The notes below the pieces were generated by a model. The model did no database searches. It saw only the letters and a list, made by a program, of their open reading frames with translations, and was not told the DNA's origin. This document shows, piece by piece, positions 28,112 to 41,500 of a stretch of DNA of 64,000 nt. The position numbers and the translations under genes are program-made. The stretch comes from Polychytrium aggregatum (lineage: Eukaryota > Chytridiomycota > Chytridiomycetes > Polychytriales): contig NW_026516318.1 in NCBI RefSeq assembly GCF_025602895.1, positions 1 through 64,000 of the forward strand, given 5' to 3'. Position 1 is the stretch's first letter, and every line of letters starts with the position of its first letter.

Positions 28112-28185
28112 GGTTTCGTGGTGTAGTTGGTTATCACGTGAGTCTAACACACTCAAGGTCTCTGGTTCGATCCCGGACGAAACCA
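28112..28185 (+). tRNA. tRNA-Val (AAC)
   Basis: The gene is 74 nt. The acceptor GGTTTCG pairs with CGAAACC. The anticodon stem TGAGT/ACTCA encloses loop CTAACAC, giving anticodon AAC. The T loop is TTCGATC. There is no intron, and CCA is not encoded. Confidence 0.93.
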
Positions 28186-28192
28186 TTCTCTC

Positions 28193-28266
28193 GCTCCGCT
28201 AGCTCAGTTGGTTAGAGCGTGGTGCTAATAACGCCAAGGTCACAGGTTCGATCCCTGTGCGGAGCA
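28193..28266 (+). tRNA. tRNA-Ile (AAT)
   Basis: The gene is 74 nt, eight bases after the Val tRNA. The acceptor GCTCCGC pairs with GCGGAGC. The D-arm is AGCTCAGTTGGTTAGAGC. The anticodon loop CTAATAA gives AAT. The T-arm is ACAGG/TTCGATC/CCTGT. Confidence 0.94.
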
Positions 28267-29060
28267 TTTTTTGCTTCCCTTCTCGGTTTACACCCCACTT
28301 TTGGTTCTCTCTCATCCCCTCTTTACCCTCATCGCTGTCTTGATGCTCTCCAATACCGTTGCAATATCCAGCTGCATGTGCTTTGCATCCGTGGATGAGG
28401 TCATCGTGCACTTTTGCTTTGTCATTTTCCGTGAACACCTACTGGTGAGCTTTGGCGAATGCCGTCGAGAATAGGGAAGCGAAGGATGCAGGTGGTCGTC
28501 ATGGGCCATTCTAGTTCTGGAGTCTGGGCGAAAGCATTTGATGATCAGTCGAGTCATGGGTTGTCGATCTGGGAAGGCGATACAAGATGTATTGTCGTTT
28601 TCCAACATTCCAGTATGATGCTCAGTCCCGTGTCTGGTCCATGTTCCCTCTGTTGTGGAGGTCTCCTTGAGAATTGGCGATGGGACTCATCTCCATAAAC
28701 GGTCATTTGTGTAGCGCTGAAAGAGGCGGTGCTGTTGGTCTGCCATCAGTTGTATGGCTTGGTGGTGAAGCTTCGAGGCACATCCCGTTGGAGCTGGGAT
28801 GGCTTGCGCACTTTCTCAGTCCCTCTCATGCTCTCAGCCACTCCGGGGTGCTCGGCGTCTGACTTGGGATGGAAACCGAACTCCTATTGGTGCAATGCGA
28901 ACAATTTTGTTACCGATAATCGTTTTCGCTATGCTTTCTTGATGATGCTTACGAGTCGCAGATGTGAACGATGATCGCATCACAATGTTACATCGTGAAG
29001 AGTACAATCCGCGGAAGAAGCATCATAGCGGCAAAGAAAATAATTTGATTCAACAAGTGA
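28267..29060. other. No gene recognised between tRNA pairs
   Basis: I see no convincing coding signal. Open frames are short, lack family motifs and are broken on both strands. Confidence 0.5.
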
Positions 29061-29132
29061 TCCGCATTGGTCCAGTGGCTAGGATTTCTCGCTCTCACCG
29101 AGACGGCCGGGGTTCGATTCCCCGATGCGGAA
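29061..29132 (+). tRNA. tRNA-Glu (CTC)
   Basis: The gene is 72 nt. The acceptor TCCGCAT pairs with ATGCGGA. The stem TCTCG/CGAGA encloses loop CTCTCAC, anticodon CTC. The T-arm is CGGGG/TTCGATT/CCCCG. Confidence 0.94.
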
Positions 29133-29136
29133 TATC

Positions 29137-29208
29137 GGTTCCATAGTGTAGCGGTTAGCACTCAGGATTCTGACTCCTGCAACCCGAGTTCAAATCTCGG
29201 TGGGACCT
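29137..29208 (+). tRNA. tRNA-Gln (CTG)
   Basis: The gene is 72 nt, four bases after the Glu tRNA. The acceptor GGTTCCA pairs with TGGGACC (one G-T pair). The stem CAGGA/TCCTG encloses loop TTCTGAC, anticodon CTG. The T-arm is CCGAG/TTCAAAT/CTCGG. Confidence 0.93.
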
Positions 29209-30359
29209 CTATTTTCGTTTTGCCCGTTTCCAATGGCTGTCAAACCGAACTTCCATCGTGCAAATATCCGGCCCCGTGCTGCCTTTTCCACCAATACGTA
29301 ATCCATTCTTCGTTCGCAAGACATTTGCCGTCTGCGTGGTGCTCTCCGTTCTCTTCGTTTTGTGGATCCATGATTCGCTTGATGCTCTTATACTATCGCT
29401 CCCTTCATTCCAGTGATTGGAATCAACTCCAGACTTTGACAACGGCGTCGGCTTTGATCCATTGGTATCCAATGAATAGGGGGGTTTGATTCTCCTGCTG
29501 ATGCTCTGGACAGATCGGCGGCAGTTGCTGTTTCATTCACGAACCAGGCACCGCATCGATCGAGTCGCAGGGTGTTTCTTGGGGTCTACCAAGTGACAAC
29601 CATTTTGACTCTTTCGTTCTTCTCGGCTTCATCATTTCGCCCCTCACTGTTCCTCCAAGAAGCTTCTCGTTGTCCGTGAGCTCCTCAAGTCTGCTCCTGA
29701 CACAACGAGGATATCGTACTGTTTCTGTTGATGAAATCAGTAGCCAGTCTCTCAGTCCAGCCATCGTATGGTAAGAGTTCAGGCCATCGGCACACCACGC
29801 ACTGACGCCAATACTAAAACTACACAGCACACTGCCCATATCAAAGAGCCATCAAATCAAGGGGCAGCGAAGCTCCGGGTGGTCGATAGGTGATGTTTCA
29901 TTATCATGTTGGATCGGTGAGATACTTGCGACTCTCTGAGCTCTGATGGCGCATCCATCATCATGGGCCTGCGTGGCCTCTGTTCTCACAAGCCAGGAAC
30001 AGCTCCACGGGCCAGTAAGTGCTCACCCTTCAACAAATGTTTTGTCCTTCGCTCTGTTCGCCATCACACTTCTGGATGCTATCGCCTGCATCTCGATATC
30101 GATATTGCAGACTCAAGAGCCTTGATCCTTGCATCCCTCTGTAGGCCGCTCGTCCAGACTGTGTTTGAGCCGGTGTGGCCGTGGTCTCGAAGAACAGTCT
30201 CTATGAATACTCTCAATGAATACTCTCGATGAATAGTCTCGACTCGTAGACTGCCGTGATCAGTGAGCTGCCATGGTGGCTCGGCTCTGGCTATCATCGG
30301 ATGCATCCGGACCATGGCCATATATTGCCCTTCCAGCCAAGAGTCAGCGAACCTGATTG
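29209..30359. other. Gene-poor interval
   Basis: No recognisable gene. There are scattered short frames on both strands without motifs. A tATGAATACTCTC-type short repeat occurs near 30205-30232. The interval probably contains the 3' flank of the gene at 30360. Confidence 0.45.
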
Positions 30360-31322
30360 CTAAGCAGTCTCAATGCTGTCGCCAGTGCCACCAGATCGGC
30401 ACACGCTCGCCCGGGCAGTCGACAGGATGGGCCGGCCGCCGACACCTCCCATCGTGAGTGTTGGAGTTTGGCTTTGAGCCGACACGGAGCTTCGGCCCGA
30501 CACACCCCCTGACGATTCGATCAGATTGGTGACGTAGCTGTCGATGGCACAGAAGAGGTACATGTCCACGGCCCAGATGAAAATGCAGATCACCGTCCCA
30601 ATGAGGCCCGTGGGATCGTGCTCTGAGTAGACAATGCAGACGATGGCAACCACGATTTCAGCCGCAATCGCAGCAACCAGCGTCAAGCCTTCGCGCTCCA
30701 GAGCTTTGATTTTCTCTGCGGACATGTTGGTGGCACCCGAGGGCTGTCCCTTGCTGGTTGTCTGTCTTCCAATCGTGCGGATGGAGAATCTGAGAGAGTA
30801 GAGTCGATAAATCATCAAGAGGTGCAGGCACACCAGATTGGCCTCCAGAGCCAGACCGAAGCCGACGCTGTTGGTCCAGAGCTGGGCGAGCGATATGACA
30901 CCAAAGGTACTCAGGATGAAGCACACATCGTTGGCAATGTAGGCGATCGGCATGATGCCAAGCAGGAAGAGCCAGTTGCTTGTCGGTTCGTTGGTGGTGT
31001 TCATGGCCCTCAGGCGCAAGAGGAAAGCCCATCCTGTGGCAGCGGAGCCGACGCCATCGCCAAGTGCATAGAGGAAGTTGACGAGTTGATAGCACACAGG
31101 GTTGGAGTAGCAGGGGTCGTAGAGCATCAAGAGATAGCCTGTGCAGCACAGGGCGACGCAGATTATCGCCAGAGCCATCATGGTGTGGATCTGTGGGCCC
31201 CGTCGCACGTTGATGGCCCCCTTCCAATTGACCGACTTGAGTGTGCGAGTGGAGAAACAGATAGTCACGATGCAGACAAAGAAGGTAAAGATCTGAGCGT
31301 CTTGAAGGGTCTGGGAATCCAT
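30360..31322 (-). CDS. Seven-transmembrane protein of unknown family
   Basis: I do not recognise the family. The 320-aa frame from MDSQTLQDAQ has about seven hydrophobic segments, including FTFFVCIVTICF, MMALAIICVALCCTGYLLML, GWAFLLRL, WLFLLGIMPIAYIAND, FGLALEANLVCLHLLMIY, LVAAIAAEIVVAIVCIVY and GTVICIFIWAVDMYLFC. A basic loop with Ser/Gly lies between TM5 and TM6, and a Ser/Gly-rich cytoplasmic tail follows. The open frame extends 89 codons upstream to 31589 without hydrophobic or signal character, so the later Met is preferred; a spliced upstream exon is possible. It lies next to two class C receptor genes, so a signalling role is a guess from context only. Confidence 0.65.
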   Translation of the reverse strand: MDSQTLQDAQIFTFFVCIVTICFSTRTLKSVNWKGAINVRRGPQIHTMMALAIICVALCCTGYLLMLYDPCYSNPVCYQLVNFLYALGDGVGSAATGWAFLLRLRAMNTTNEPTSNWLFLLGIMPIAYIANDVCFILSTFGVISLAQLWTNSVGFGLALEANLVCLHLLMIYRLYSLRFSIRTIGRQTTSKGQPSGATNMSAEKIKALEREGLTLVAAIAAEIVVAIVCIVYSEHDPTGLIGTVICIFIWAVDMYLFCAIDSYVTNLIESSGGVSGRSSVSAQSQTPTLTMGGVGGRPILSTARASVCRSGGTGDSIETA

Positions 31323-31925
31323 AGCTGGCCGGTTGGTGTCTTGAAACCACTGAGCAAGTTCGAGGCACAGATTGCTCCAGATGCGAGACTCAGTGCAGGA
31401 TAGGATGGAAATCGCAGTGCGACTGAAGCAAGATATCGTGCGAACGGCATCGGCAGATGGGTAGAATGACCGATGTTGTGTACGAGTTCCCTCGTTCCGG
31501 AGCGAGTCTGCGGATGCACATCCACAGTCCACAAGACCTGAGCAACAACATATGAAATCACGGCGCACCGTCAGACAACAGTTGTCCAATCATTTCGTTG
31601 TGGGATCACTCTGCGGACTGTCCATCGAATTGCGGTTCGCCGTCCACTACTCGGCGTGATGCTTCCGTTTCCGATTCAGTTTGGAGCCAGGATATTCGAT
31701 CTCTGCACCAATTCGAATGCATCGGACCCACGGCTGCAAAGATGCTCAGCCCTCGCAGCGAGTGCAGAAAGTGAAGCGGCGGATCGATCGGATTATATTC
31801 AGAATCGATGCTGCGAAGGTCCACCACAGGCCAGCCGATTGGTACGCTTCCATCAGCGAGACAGCGGCAAGCCTGACATCACAAGAGCGGCTTCTTGAAT
31901 CCGACATGATGCTTACACCAATGTC

Positions 31926-34900
31926 TCATTTGTTTTTAAGCTCACGAGTGTGCACTATCTCGACAATATAGGCCATTCTGGAGTCTGTGATTTTGAAGAG
32001 TTCGTCGGGGTGCTCTGCCTGGGAAGTGTTGGCGGTGTCCTCGCCTTGGGATCTGCTGCTCAGAAGCCCATCTGCCGAGACAGTCACATACGGAATCTCA
32101 AAGATATGGGTAGCCGCCTTTGACTGGTCGACGGAAACCTGGTCACGCCGAGCGATCGACATGATCGATGATTTAGTGAGCATGTATTCCCTGGTTGTGG
32201 ATAGTGGCGCCAAAGATGACACTTACCACTTTGCTTGGGGAGAAGATGAATATGCGTTTGTCCACCACATGGAGGTCAAATATGCCAACATCGCTCTTGC
32301 CACTCTCAAGGTCTCGGCTGTGTCGCGACAGTCTCACTGTCGAGAAGAGCGTTGTTGGAATTGCCGAGTCGGTTCGCGATTTGACCGCCGATCCTATTTC
32401 CATGTTGGTCACCCTGCTGCTCTGCGTAGCGGTTGAAGCGCCTTTGCTCATATTCTTTCGAATCTCGGCGATCGCGCCTGTTGAATCGTGACCGAACGTG
32501 ACAGTCATGTAGACGGGAACCACCAAGGGAACGAGCGCTATGCCAAGCAGAAAGTGGAAGGCCAAGCGCATCCCCGCTGACACAAAGACATTCGTGAACA
32601 CCGCAAAGAGCAGGTAGATCATCGTGACGAGGCTGGAGGAATCGACGGAGCATATGGTTAGTCCCGAGCCAAGCCAGATTCTGTGCCGGTCGTGCAGTGG
32701 CATAGTGGTCCAGCGACGATCTTCTGTCTCTGCCAACGGCCTACCTCGAGCTTGCCATGATCCACTTGACCTCATAGCTGTCAGCAGGATGTGATGTGAG
32801 TCTGTGGTCAATCTACTGTCCCAGACTGGTACATTCAATGCAGTTCAATACCAATTGTCATATCTTGTGCATCGTCTTCCTTCAGAAATCGATATGTCCG
32901 TCGTTCCCACTCAACCGAGTGATACACTGCCATACTCAGTGCCTACCTGTAGCAGATCGAGTTTCGCAGCTCGACGGCATACACTGCCGAAACCAGAAAT
33001 ACTCCAGAGTTGAATCCTATCTGAAGACCGCTGACGATGCTGTTGATGCTGGGGTCGGCTGCCATACACAATGCATAGACGCTGAGCCCATCTGCGCTTG
33101 TTGCCACATTGACTGGTGACAGGACTGAGAGTATATCAAGGAGCAGGGTGATGATCTTGGTTGGGCATGAGAGGCACAGTTCGTCGAGTCAGTGTGGATT
33201 CGATCAAAGTTGTTGCGGCTCATCCGCATCATCGACAACGGCACTCACAGTGTTGATCGCCAAGATGGCTGCTACAATCGTGAGCAGGAGATTGTTCGGC
33301 AGAACCGACTGCGATATCTTGGTGCTTCTGCGTATCATCAAGAAACCTGCACCCGCGAATCAGACGGGTGCGTGAGCGGTCATTGTGTGGTATCAGAAAG
33401 ACAAACGACGTCGCTGCGACTCTTGACAACACTGTGTTATCATGCAAAACAGGTGCACTGGGAAGCGCAGTCACTTACGAAGCATCTTGGATGCAATGCA
33501 GCTATGGGAGTGGAGCCCAGCGCTGTTAGCGGCGGCTTGGTTTGGCCAACAGCTTCGTTCACGACCGAGTGGCCCGACTGCACATGCACGGCACTCCAGA
33601 TACACACCCTCCAATGAGCGAAACCTTGATGTTCTCCATGCCGTACTTGAACAGCCGACACAAGGCCTGAGAGGGAACTCCGAGCTCCGAGACAACCGAT
33701 AGCATGCACAAGATAATGGCAAGGTGCACTGAGGGAGCGCATATCCGTGGCGGGGAATTGTGCGATAGCGGTGTATGTGAGAGGCGATGATAGTCCGTGG
33801 TGCGCAGCGATAGTTTCCAACACGAGTCACGGCGTCGAGGCCACGAGTTACAACGGGTCGTGGATGTACGATAATGTGCGACAGGTTGATTTAATGGGAA
33901 TCATCAAACAGGGCAGCACGCTCACCTGATATCACATAGAGTGAGTTGAAGAGTCGCAGTTTTTGGTGTTTGCGTGCTGCCAGGATTGTGAGGTAGAGCG
34001 CCGAAACGGTAGCCAAGGCGATGAGGGCCAAGCTGGCCCCAAACACCCCCCTGGAACTCAGCAGTGTCGGGTTCATGAAGACCAGCGGAGGGAAGTCCAC
34101 CGGAATGTTCAGGAGCGGCGAAGTCACGTTCCAGACGGCCGTTCCAAAGCTGGTCGTGTTTTCAAACAACACAGAGCTTTTGGAAGCATTGGTTGCATCG
34201 ATGTAAATTTCGGCTTCGAGCCACCCCGTTAAGCTGTTGTTCATCTGGGGTCATTTGAAAATGTTACTCGAATACTGCTGACCGGAGGTTGTCGCTGTGA
34301 GGTTTATGATCCCACAGAACTTACCACAGAATAAATATCATATACACTGTTGAAGAACCATCAAAACAGTGAGTTCCAGACATCGAGGAAGTTGCAACCA
34401 CTTGAACACCACCATGCTTACCCGTAGAGTCGATTTCCTTGCGCTTCATGGGTGGATTTGTTTGAGGCCAAATGTATCAGTGCTGCACAAAGCAATCAGT
34501 GTGGTGGAGTGCATCTGGCTGGGCGAACTGCGGTGAACCTACAATCATATTCGAGAGGGCCAGTTGCGCCATTATACGTGTAGTTCAAAAAGAAGGATGG
34601 CTCGAGGAACGAAGTGTCGACAGCGTTTGAGAGGATGGTGTCGAGACTTATGCCCGATTTCAACAGCTGAGAGACAGGTTGCTCATCTGTTAGCGAGCAA
34701 GGCGCGTACCCTGGGTATTCACCAAGCAAAATGCATTTTCCACTGCCAAGTTGGTTCACATTGCTATGCAGGGGTTTGGATGCTCGCATCATATGGTCGG
34801 TGCATAGGAGCCTGCACGCAGCAACGACTTATGGCTGCACAACAGTGCGTACGTGATCGAATCCGAGCACAAGGGACAATGCACAGTCGTATGTTTCTCT

Positions 34901-37839
34901 GTTTGCAATTTTGTGTTTGCTTGTTAGATCAAGTATCGCGCTGGTGTTTCTTGCGCTCCTCGGGTCAATGCATCGCCATCAATAACTTACACTCCCACTG
35001 GGAGCATCAGCGGTTCGGATGCGTAGACATAAGTCATTGTGTCGTTGTAGTCAATCCATTGAGGTGTTGCTGGATAGTTAGAGGATGGACCGTATCTGGT
35101 TTGAACAAGCGTTTGCGGTTGTTATTAACCAGTGTCCCCTGTAGCAGAGAGGAGGTATCAAGATGGCTAGAGATCGCCAGTAATGACTTACACCATGTAT
35201 GTTCTACCGAATGGGTTGGGATCACAGGAGCAGCGCCGTGCAATAGAGGTTCCCATTGAGTGTGAACAAGCTAGTCCAAGACGCCAGCTTCGCAGACGAG
35301 TATCCAGCAAGCACTCGCGTCTATACAACTTACTCGCCCTCGCCACTGTATGTATGCAATGTGTAGCCAAGATTCAGTACATTAGCGACACGGCAATCCA
35401 ATCCATCGGGTCGCGGTCTGTCGGTGATGCACTTCATCGACCCATATGAGTTGCTGCAGCACACGGACCGCCATACAACATACTAGTTTCGTATGTATGA
35501 TCCATTGATCGGTCCATCTTGGAAAGGCACAAGCTGATTTTCAAACACATTTTGATATCCATATTCCTCTAAGACTTGAACCACATCATATCCCATAACG
35601 CCTTGCATCGTAATCCAGACGTACTCAGGACCCGTGATCTGAAATAGCCTATAGATTGACGATATGTTCGATGAGATCGGGGATCACAAGGCGAGTCATA
35701 TGTTTGCTCTCAATGTTTGGCTTTAACCATTGTCAGGATCAAGAAAACAAGCAAGCGCTCGATTTCCAGAGACAAATGCACGCATTGATGACTGTCAGCA
35801 CCAAAGACTCGGGCCGAGTGCGCCAGCTGTGGTGCTATAGCATCACCCCACCTACTTTTTAGCCTGGGGGCCACGCATCCATGTGCCGTTTCCAGCGGCG
35901 GTGGAGGAAGCGCGAGAGTGAAGGATTGGGCCATGAGCAATCGCCTCGCATCGCAGTAGCAGAGATGAACCATCGGATCCATGCAGACCGAATTACATCC
36001 CTCATTTCCCTCAGAGACCGAGTGCATTCGGTCGAGAGCACTGAGCCTCCTCCATATCAGAAATCATACAATACTTACCCAGAGATATGCCAGCGATGAC
36101 TGAAACACGGCGGAAAAGCACAGTATAATCCGTGCGTTTGTGGCAGAAATAGCTGCCAGGGGAGTCACCCAATCGGATCCGAGGGGAAACTTTCCCGAGG
36201 CGAATTCGACCACGCCGCCGAGTATCTCGATTCCCAATGCACTGGCTTCGTCTAGAAATCCTGGAAGGGCATTATAGCCAAACTGATCATGAGTTCGATC
36301 CTGAAGGCAACGCACACATTATGGCGTGTCAATGACCGATGAAGTGGCGATGCGAATACGGCATCAAGTATTGCGATAGATTGCGAGAGTATTAAAACAA
36401 GAGATTGCAACGGGATCTTACCGAGACCAGGACAGCAACGCGCTTCCATCCCATGGCATGAACCCAGATAGCAAACGCTATTTTGAAAGTATCGACGTTA
36501 GTATGCCTTGTGGGGATCTTTTGCAGCGTGATCGACTGTCGAACAACACATGAAGCAGATATGTTCCGTTGCACTGATACCTCGCCCTTGCATTGTCGAT
36601 GCCGTCAGAGTCCGGAAAAACGTCGGGTACATGGTGCGATCGGAAAGCTAGCTCAAACATGACCTTGTTAGCTCCACAATGTTCCAGAAATGTCTATCGT
36701 TTATGACCAGTTCTCACCCGCGGGTCATTGGAGGTCGGTGAGCAGATCTAGTCAGGCAAACAGCAGGGTAAGAATGTGGGATGCGGAGTGGATAAACCTG
36801 TTAATATCTATTGGTACAGGATCGCCGACCATGATGTGGTACTACCATGTCACGGAGATGTGGCCGCGAAGCCCAGTAACCATCAAAACCACTGATCCAA
36901 GCAACAGATCATACCGGAACATGTTGGGTTGCGGCCCAGAGTGACTCCATGAGAATTGCATCTGCTGCCAGGACTGCATCGCCAATGAGGCCATTGTTCC
37001 CATCACGGACGGCTTCGATTGCCGCCGACAACTAAGCAAACAGAGTCGGTCAGTTCCTTCTTGTTCACAATCGCCACATTCTGTTCGTATGCGCAATCGG
37101 CCAGATCTCGCTCGTACTTACACCGACTGCAGATGAACCCATGCGGAAGCTGTTATATCCAGTAATGTTGAGATACTGCGATGGCATTGTAGACCGAGCA
37201 AGAGATGTCAGCGGAGGACAGTGTGTTTACTTGCGCATCCCGACTCAGTCGTGAGTCTGTCGCTGTTGCTCCGGCACCACAGGCAACTGGATCATGGCTG
37301 TCCACGAAATGACAACTCCCAGGGACATCGACTTACAATATTCGGAAGAATATCGTTCCTATATCCAGAAGATATGGCTGTTTGTCAGCTAGAGCCATGT
37401 TCTAGATAGCAATCGGGACCAAACTACAGGGTGATGCACCTACCGGCGGTTAATGTTGATCTGGAGAGCTTCGAGCCCGCTGATCCTGGAATCAAAGCAA
37501 ACGCGATCGCACGCGCTGTTAAACCAGCTGATTCGCACCGACGAGGCACTTCAACCTCTGCAGTGGCCCTGCTGGGACAATGGCTAGAGGACGGTTCCGT
37601 TACATTTCCATCGCTTCGACGCTTGTGTAATAGTAATAAAAAGGGTTTGTTGCATAAACAGCGGGGTTGTTGAAGGCTGCGATTGTACCACTCCAGTATA
37701 GCAACCCAATATTGAGAGTTCTGGTGAACGAGGCATTCTTGTTGGGATGGACGGCAATATCGATGGCGTCCAGACGCGGCAGATGGGCCAACAGGAGGAG
37801 CAAGAGCGCGAGCCCTGCTGAGAACGGCTGAGTAGCCAT
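31926..37839 (-). CDS. Class C GPCR, GABA-B-receptor-like (multi-exon)
   Basis: This is a spliced gene with many short exons. Exon 1 (37839-about 37604) encodes a signal peptide (MATQPFSAGLALLLLLLAHL). It splices into ISGLEALQININRR (exon 37485-37444), then NDILPNI, the classic start of a Venus-flytrap ligand-binding domain. Further flytrap pieces are GNNGLIGDAVLAADAIL (near 36950), IAFAIWVHAMGWKRVAVLV (36450) and FLNYTYNGATGPLEYD (34570). The pre-TM PPLVFMNPTLLSS and TM1 lie at 34000-34200, and later TMs include LPNNLLLTIVAAILAI, GFNSGVFLVSAVYAVELRN, MIYLLFAVFTNVFV and FHFLLGIALVPLVVPVYMTV (32500-32640). A beta-rich cytoplasmic tail (HVVDKRIFIFSPSKV...HIFEIPYVTVSADG) ends at 31926. Some middle exons were not resolved. 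Confidence 0.82.
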
Positions 37840-38577
37840 GATGCCGCGATGGGAGAAGATGGCCGCGGAAGGCAAGTCGGGGCGTCGGGGGAACGGACGT
37901 TTTCTTTCCGTCCGCACGGACAAACCCGATCCAGTCTGGTCCCGAACGTGGGCTCTACAAAGTGATCCATGATTCAATATGTGACTCAAATCGGGGGTGC
38001 TTCCAAATGAATATCCACAACGAGACGCTGAACCGTTTCAATCGACAGCCTGCGGGCCGCCTTCGACTCCACAGCATCCTGCACACGATGATCAAGTTGA
38101 GCGTCACATTAATATTGGGATTCATATGATCATTTGGTTGTTGATCACAAACGGGCGACCGGTCTACCCGTGCAGTTACCGAAGTGATTGCTAGCCGAGA
38201 CTGGGCTTATGAGGCGAGACTGACCTTATGAGGCGAGTGCTGGCGTTTCCTTAATCTCACCACCTTACACTCACATACCAGGCTCAGCATTTTCTTCTCA
38301 ACCGAGTTGATTTGGCCTCGTTCTCGTCCTGAAAGGAACGCTTTATTCTCCGATTGGTCAAACATCCTCATTGACGTCATCTCCTGCGTCAGTGCTGAAT
38401 CGGTCACCTCACTGACCACTTTCTCAACCTAATTTGCCAATCATCTCGGAGAGCTTGACTGCGTCCACGTCTCGATAAAGGTGTTGCCGAGACCCTTTCT
38501 TCTCACCCCCGGCACCTCTTCTTTCCATCTTCTCCTCCACCCTCCGAGACCCCATCCAACTTATACAGCGCTCGAAT
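37840..38577. promoter_or_regulatory. Shared intergenic region of the divergent receptor genes
   Basis: These 738 bp separate the start codons of two head-to-head class C receptor genes. The block ACTGGGCTTATGAGGCGAG / GACTGACCTTATGAGGCGAG is repeated near 38200-38238. No TATA element stands out. Co-regulation is possible but not shown. Confidence 0.45.
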
Positions 38578-41500
38578 ATGGGCCTCTCTTTGATCTTGCT
38601 GCTGATATTGGCGGCGTTGGCGCCCCGTTCTCAATGCAGTGTGACGCAGTGGAAAATTGGAATCGTGATCTCTGACAATATCAGTGAGTACACAGTCCTC
38701 GATAGCCCATCATGAGAAGAAACCAACAATCGTACGTGGAATCGAGCGCCAACTCTCCTCCTTGCTATGCAATTCCATATATAGTTCCGGGTATGGGCCG
38801 ATCTGCCATCAACATCACGGAAATGGCCATTCAAGATGTCAATAGCCAAGGTATCCTTCCAGGAATCACGCTTTCAGCTGTCCAATTCAACAGCTTGACA
38901 AACCAGGTAAGCCAAGGCCCAAAGTAGGCCTATTTCCATTGATTTACTGCTTCATCCAACCGACCACAATTGCTGCGCGAGTGCCGATATCCTGGATGTG
39001 GTACTTCAGCCATCGATGTAAATAGCACGGACCAGTTGATACATTATGTTGAATGTTTTTCTTGGGACACTGTAACAGTATCTGGCTGTTCAGAACGGCA
39101 TCAACCTCGCCAACACATCCGGGGTGGTTGCAGTCATCGGTACGTCCGCAGTGCTGCTGTGAGCTCCATGAGCTCCACTAAAACGTTGCTCTAACCCAGA
39201 GTCTGATTTTCAGGGGAATTGTTTTCTTCGGTAACGGCACCTTTGGCCCTGACAACAAAGGCCTACAACGTAAGTGTGCGGGTCAGGATAAATCGGTTAC
39301 GCTTCGCAAAGGAATCTAAACTGATTAGCTGTGCTCCATGCGAAACTCACTGAGCACATCCCGAAATCAATACCACAGCTGCCTCAATGCTCTGGTTCGG
39401 CCACGTAAGCGGATAGAGCAAGAGTCGCTGGGTAGCATGTGTACCTCTGAAAGGTTCATTAACCAGGATTCGTCGAACAGATCGCCTGTCTTGAGCGACA
39501 AGAGCACGTACACAACGTTCCTCAGGTTAGACATAACTGCATATAATTGCCACAGGATTCAGGGCTCTCCGTTTCGTGGACGAATACGTCATCGCGAAAT
39601 GTCAGAGAATACATACCCAGAATCTTTAGCTTACACTGGACTTGCCGCCGCTGTCTCAGAACACTTCCACCAGATAATTTTCAAGGACCAGCAATCGCAA
39701 ATTTTGTGTATGCAAACAATTGGAGAAACGTGATCGTGATCTACTCGGTAAGTCATTCGCAGACATTGATCTCTCTTGTTCATAGCCGATTGCATTTACT
39801 GGCCCATATACAGCGTATAAAGGGCCGGTCAACAACTAACCATCATTTTACCTTTTGCTTCTTTGAATTTCCAAGAGCGACACATATGGAACAAGTTTGA
39901 TGCAGGCATTTCAAGCCCAAGCGCAGACACTTGGGGTATGCCATGCACATCTACATCCTGGATTTAAATGCTCTGATCGACCTGGTTGTTGATGATTCAC
40001 TAGCGCAGATCTGTTAAGAATCCAATCTTCTACCATCGATTAGATCAATATCCAGCTCTCCCAGCCATACAATTCTCCGTAAGTCAGTTTGAATCGAGCA
40101 GAGATATATGCGGGCTATACTCGATATTCAGTACCGTTGCATCAAGCTTGCGGTGTAGGGATGGCGTCTCGAGACTCAATCTGCGGAGCTAATCCTGCTG
40201 TTGATTGTGGCCACTGATCACAGCGCGTCAGCTCCAGCTGTTTTTTCGGATACTGCAAACCGAATCCAGAGCAGCGGCTGTCGAATCATAATTTTTCTCG
40301 GATACGACACCGACACACTGCTTTACTTGCAACTTGCGAGGTGAGTGTCATGTCATACCCGCAGCGCCGAGCAAATCAAATTGATATTCATCGTGTTCGA
40401 GCTCATTTTTTTGCGAAAATGATTGAAATGACTCATCTATTCACGATCCAAATGCCTACCATGATATAATTTGCCGCAAAATCGACAGCTCCATGGGAAT
40501 GGTTGGACCAAGTTACGTCTACATTGGCTCTGATGGAATGTCAACAATCGTCTCGGACGCTCAGCCGTCTGATCTCGCCAATCTCCCTGGATTTATCTAT
40601 CTCGGTGCCCTTGAGAACGGTGGAAATTCAATCACGCAGAGTGTCATTAGCAGGTGTGCAGACCGATGCCCTGTGAGCGCAAATGATCGGGAGTCGCTTG
40701 CACCGTGTCTCAAATCTTTGCGCACCCCATGACTAACAAGATATGTGTCGATTCATAAGGTTCCAAGCGGCATATGGACAAACCCCTGGAGCAGATTCGC
40801 TCTTCTTTTATGACTGGTACGCAGGATATCACATTTCTGCCACACCTTCCATTTGTTGCAGTGTCACTGATAAGATTCAACTCTTCCATCTCGGAACCCG
40901 ATGCGTCTGAATTACTCAACACCATCGATGAGCAGCGTGTTCGCAATAGCCCATGGACTACAGCAGGTAGAAACTATCACAGTGCATACCAGTTTACATA
41001 TGTTTCTGTGCTCGTGTCAACCGATGACGCGGCGACTTTCCAAAGTTGTTTGGCTGACTTGAGTCTCATCCCTCAAATCAAATGGGATTGAGCGAACCAA
41101 CTGATTCGATGGCTTTCCTTTAGCTCATCAGTAGGAATGTCAATACTGTCCAGGATATTTACAACAGGAGGGCCAATCTTAGTTTCGCCAATATTCTGAC
41201 AACCTTCACTGGCGCAACTGGTCAAGTGGCTTTCAGCTCAAATGGCGACAGGCTGGCTCCCTATGCCGTTACAAACTTACAAAGTGCTCCGGGCGGTGGT
41301 ATCAGCGCTGTCCAAACCAGCATCATCCAAACTGATGGAACTGTCACGGTGCTTTCCCCGACCCTGTTCTTCTCGGGATCATCGACTCCTCCACAAGACA
41401 GCATTGGTCGGTTGAGCACCACCTTGCGGCTCAGTACAAGCTACTTTCGATGCTGCTGTTGCGTCGGATATTAACTCGTGCTCTTAACTCGGATGCTCTC

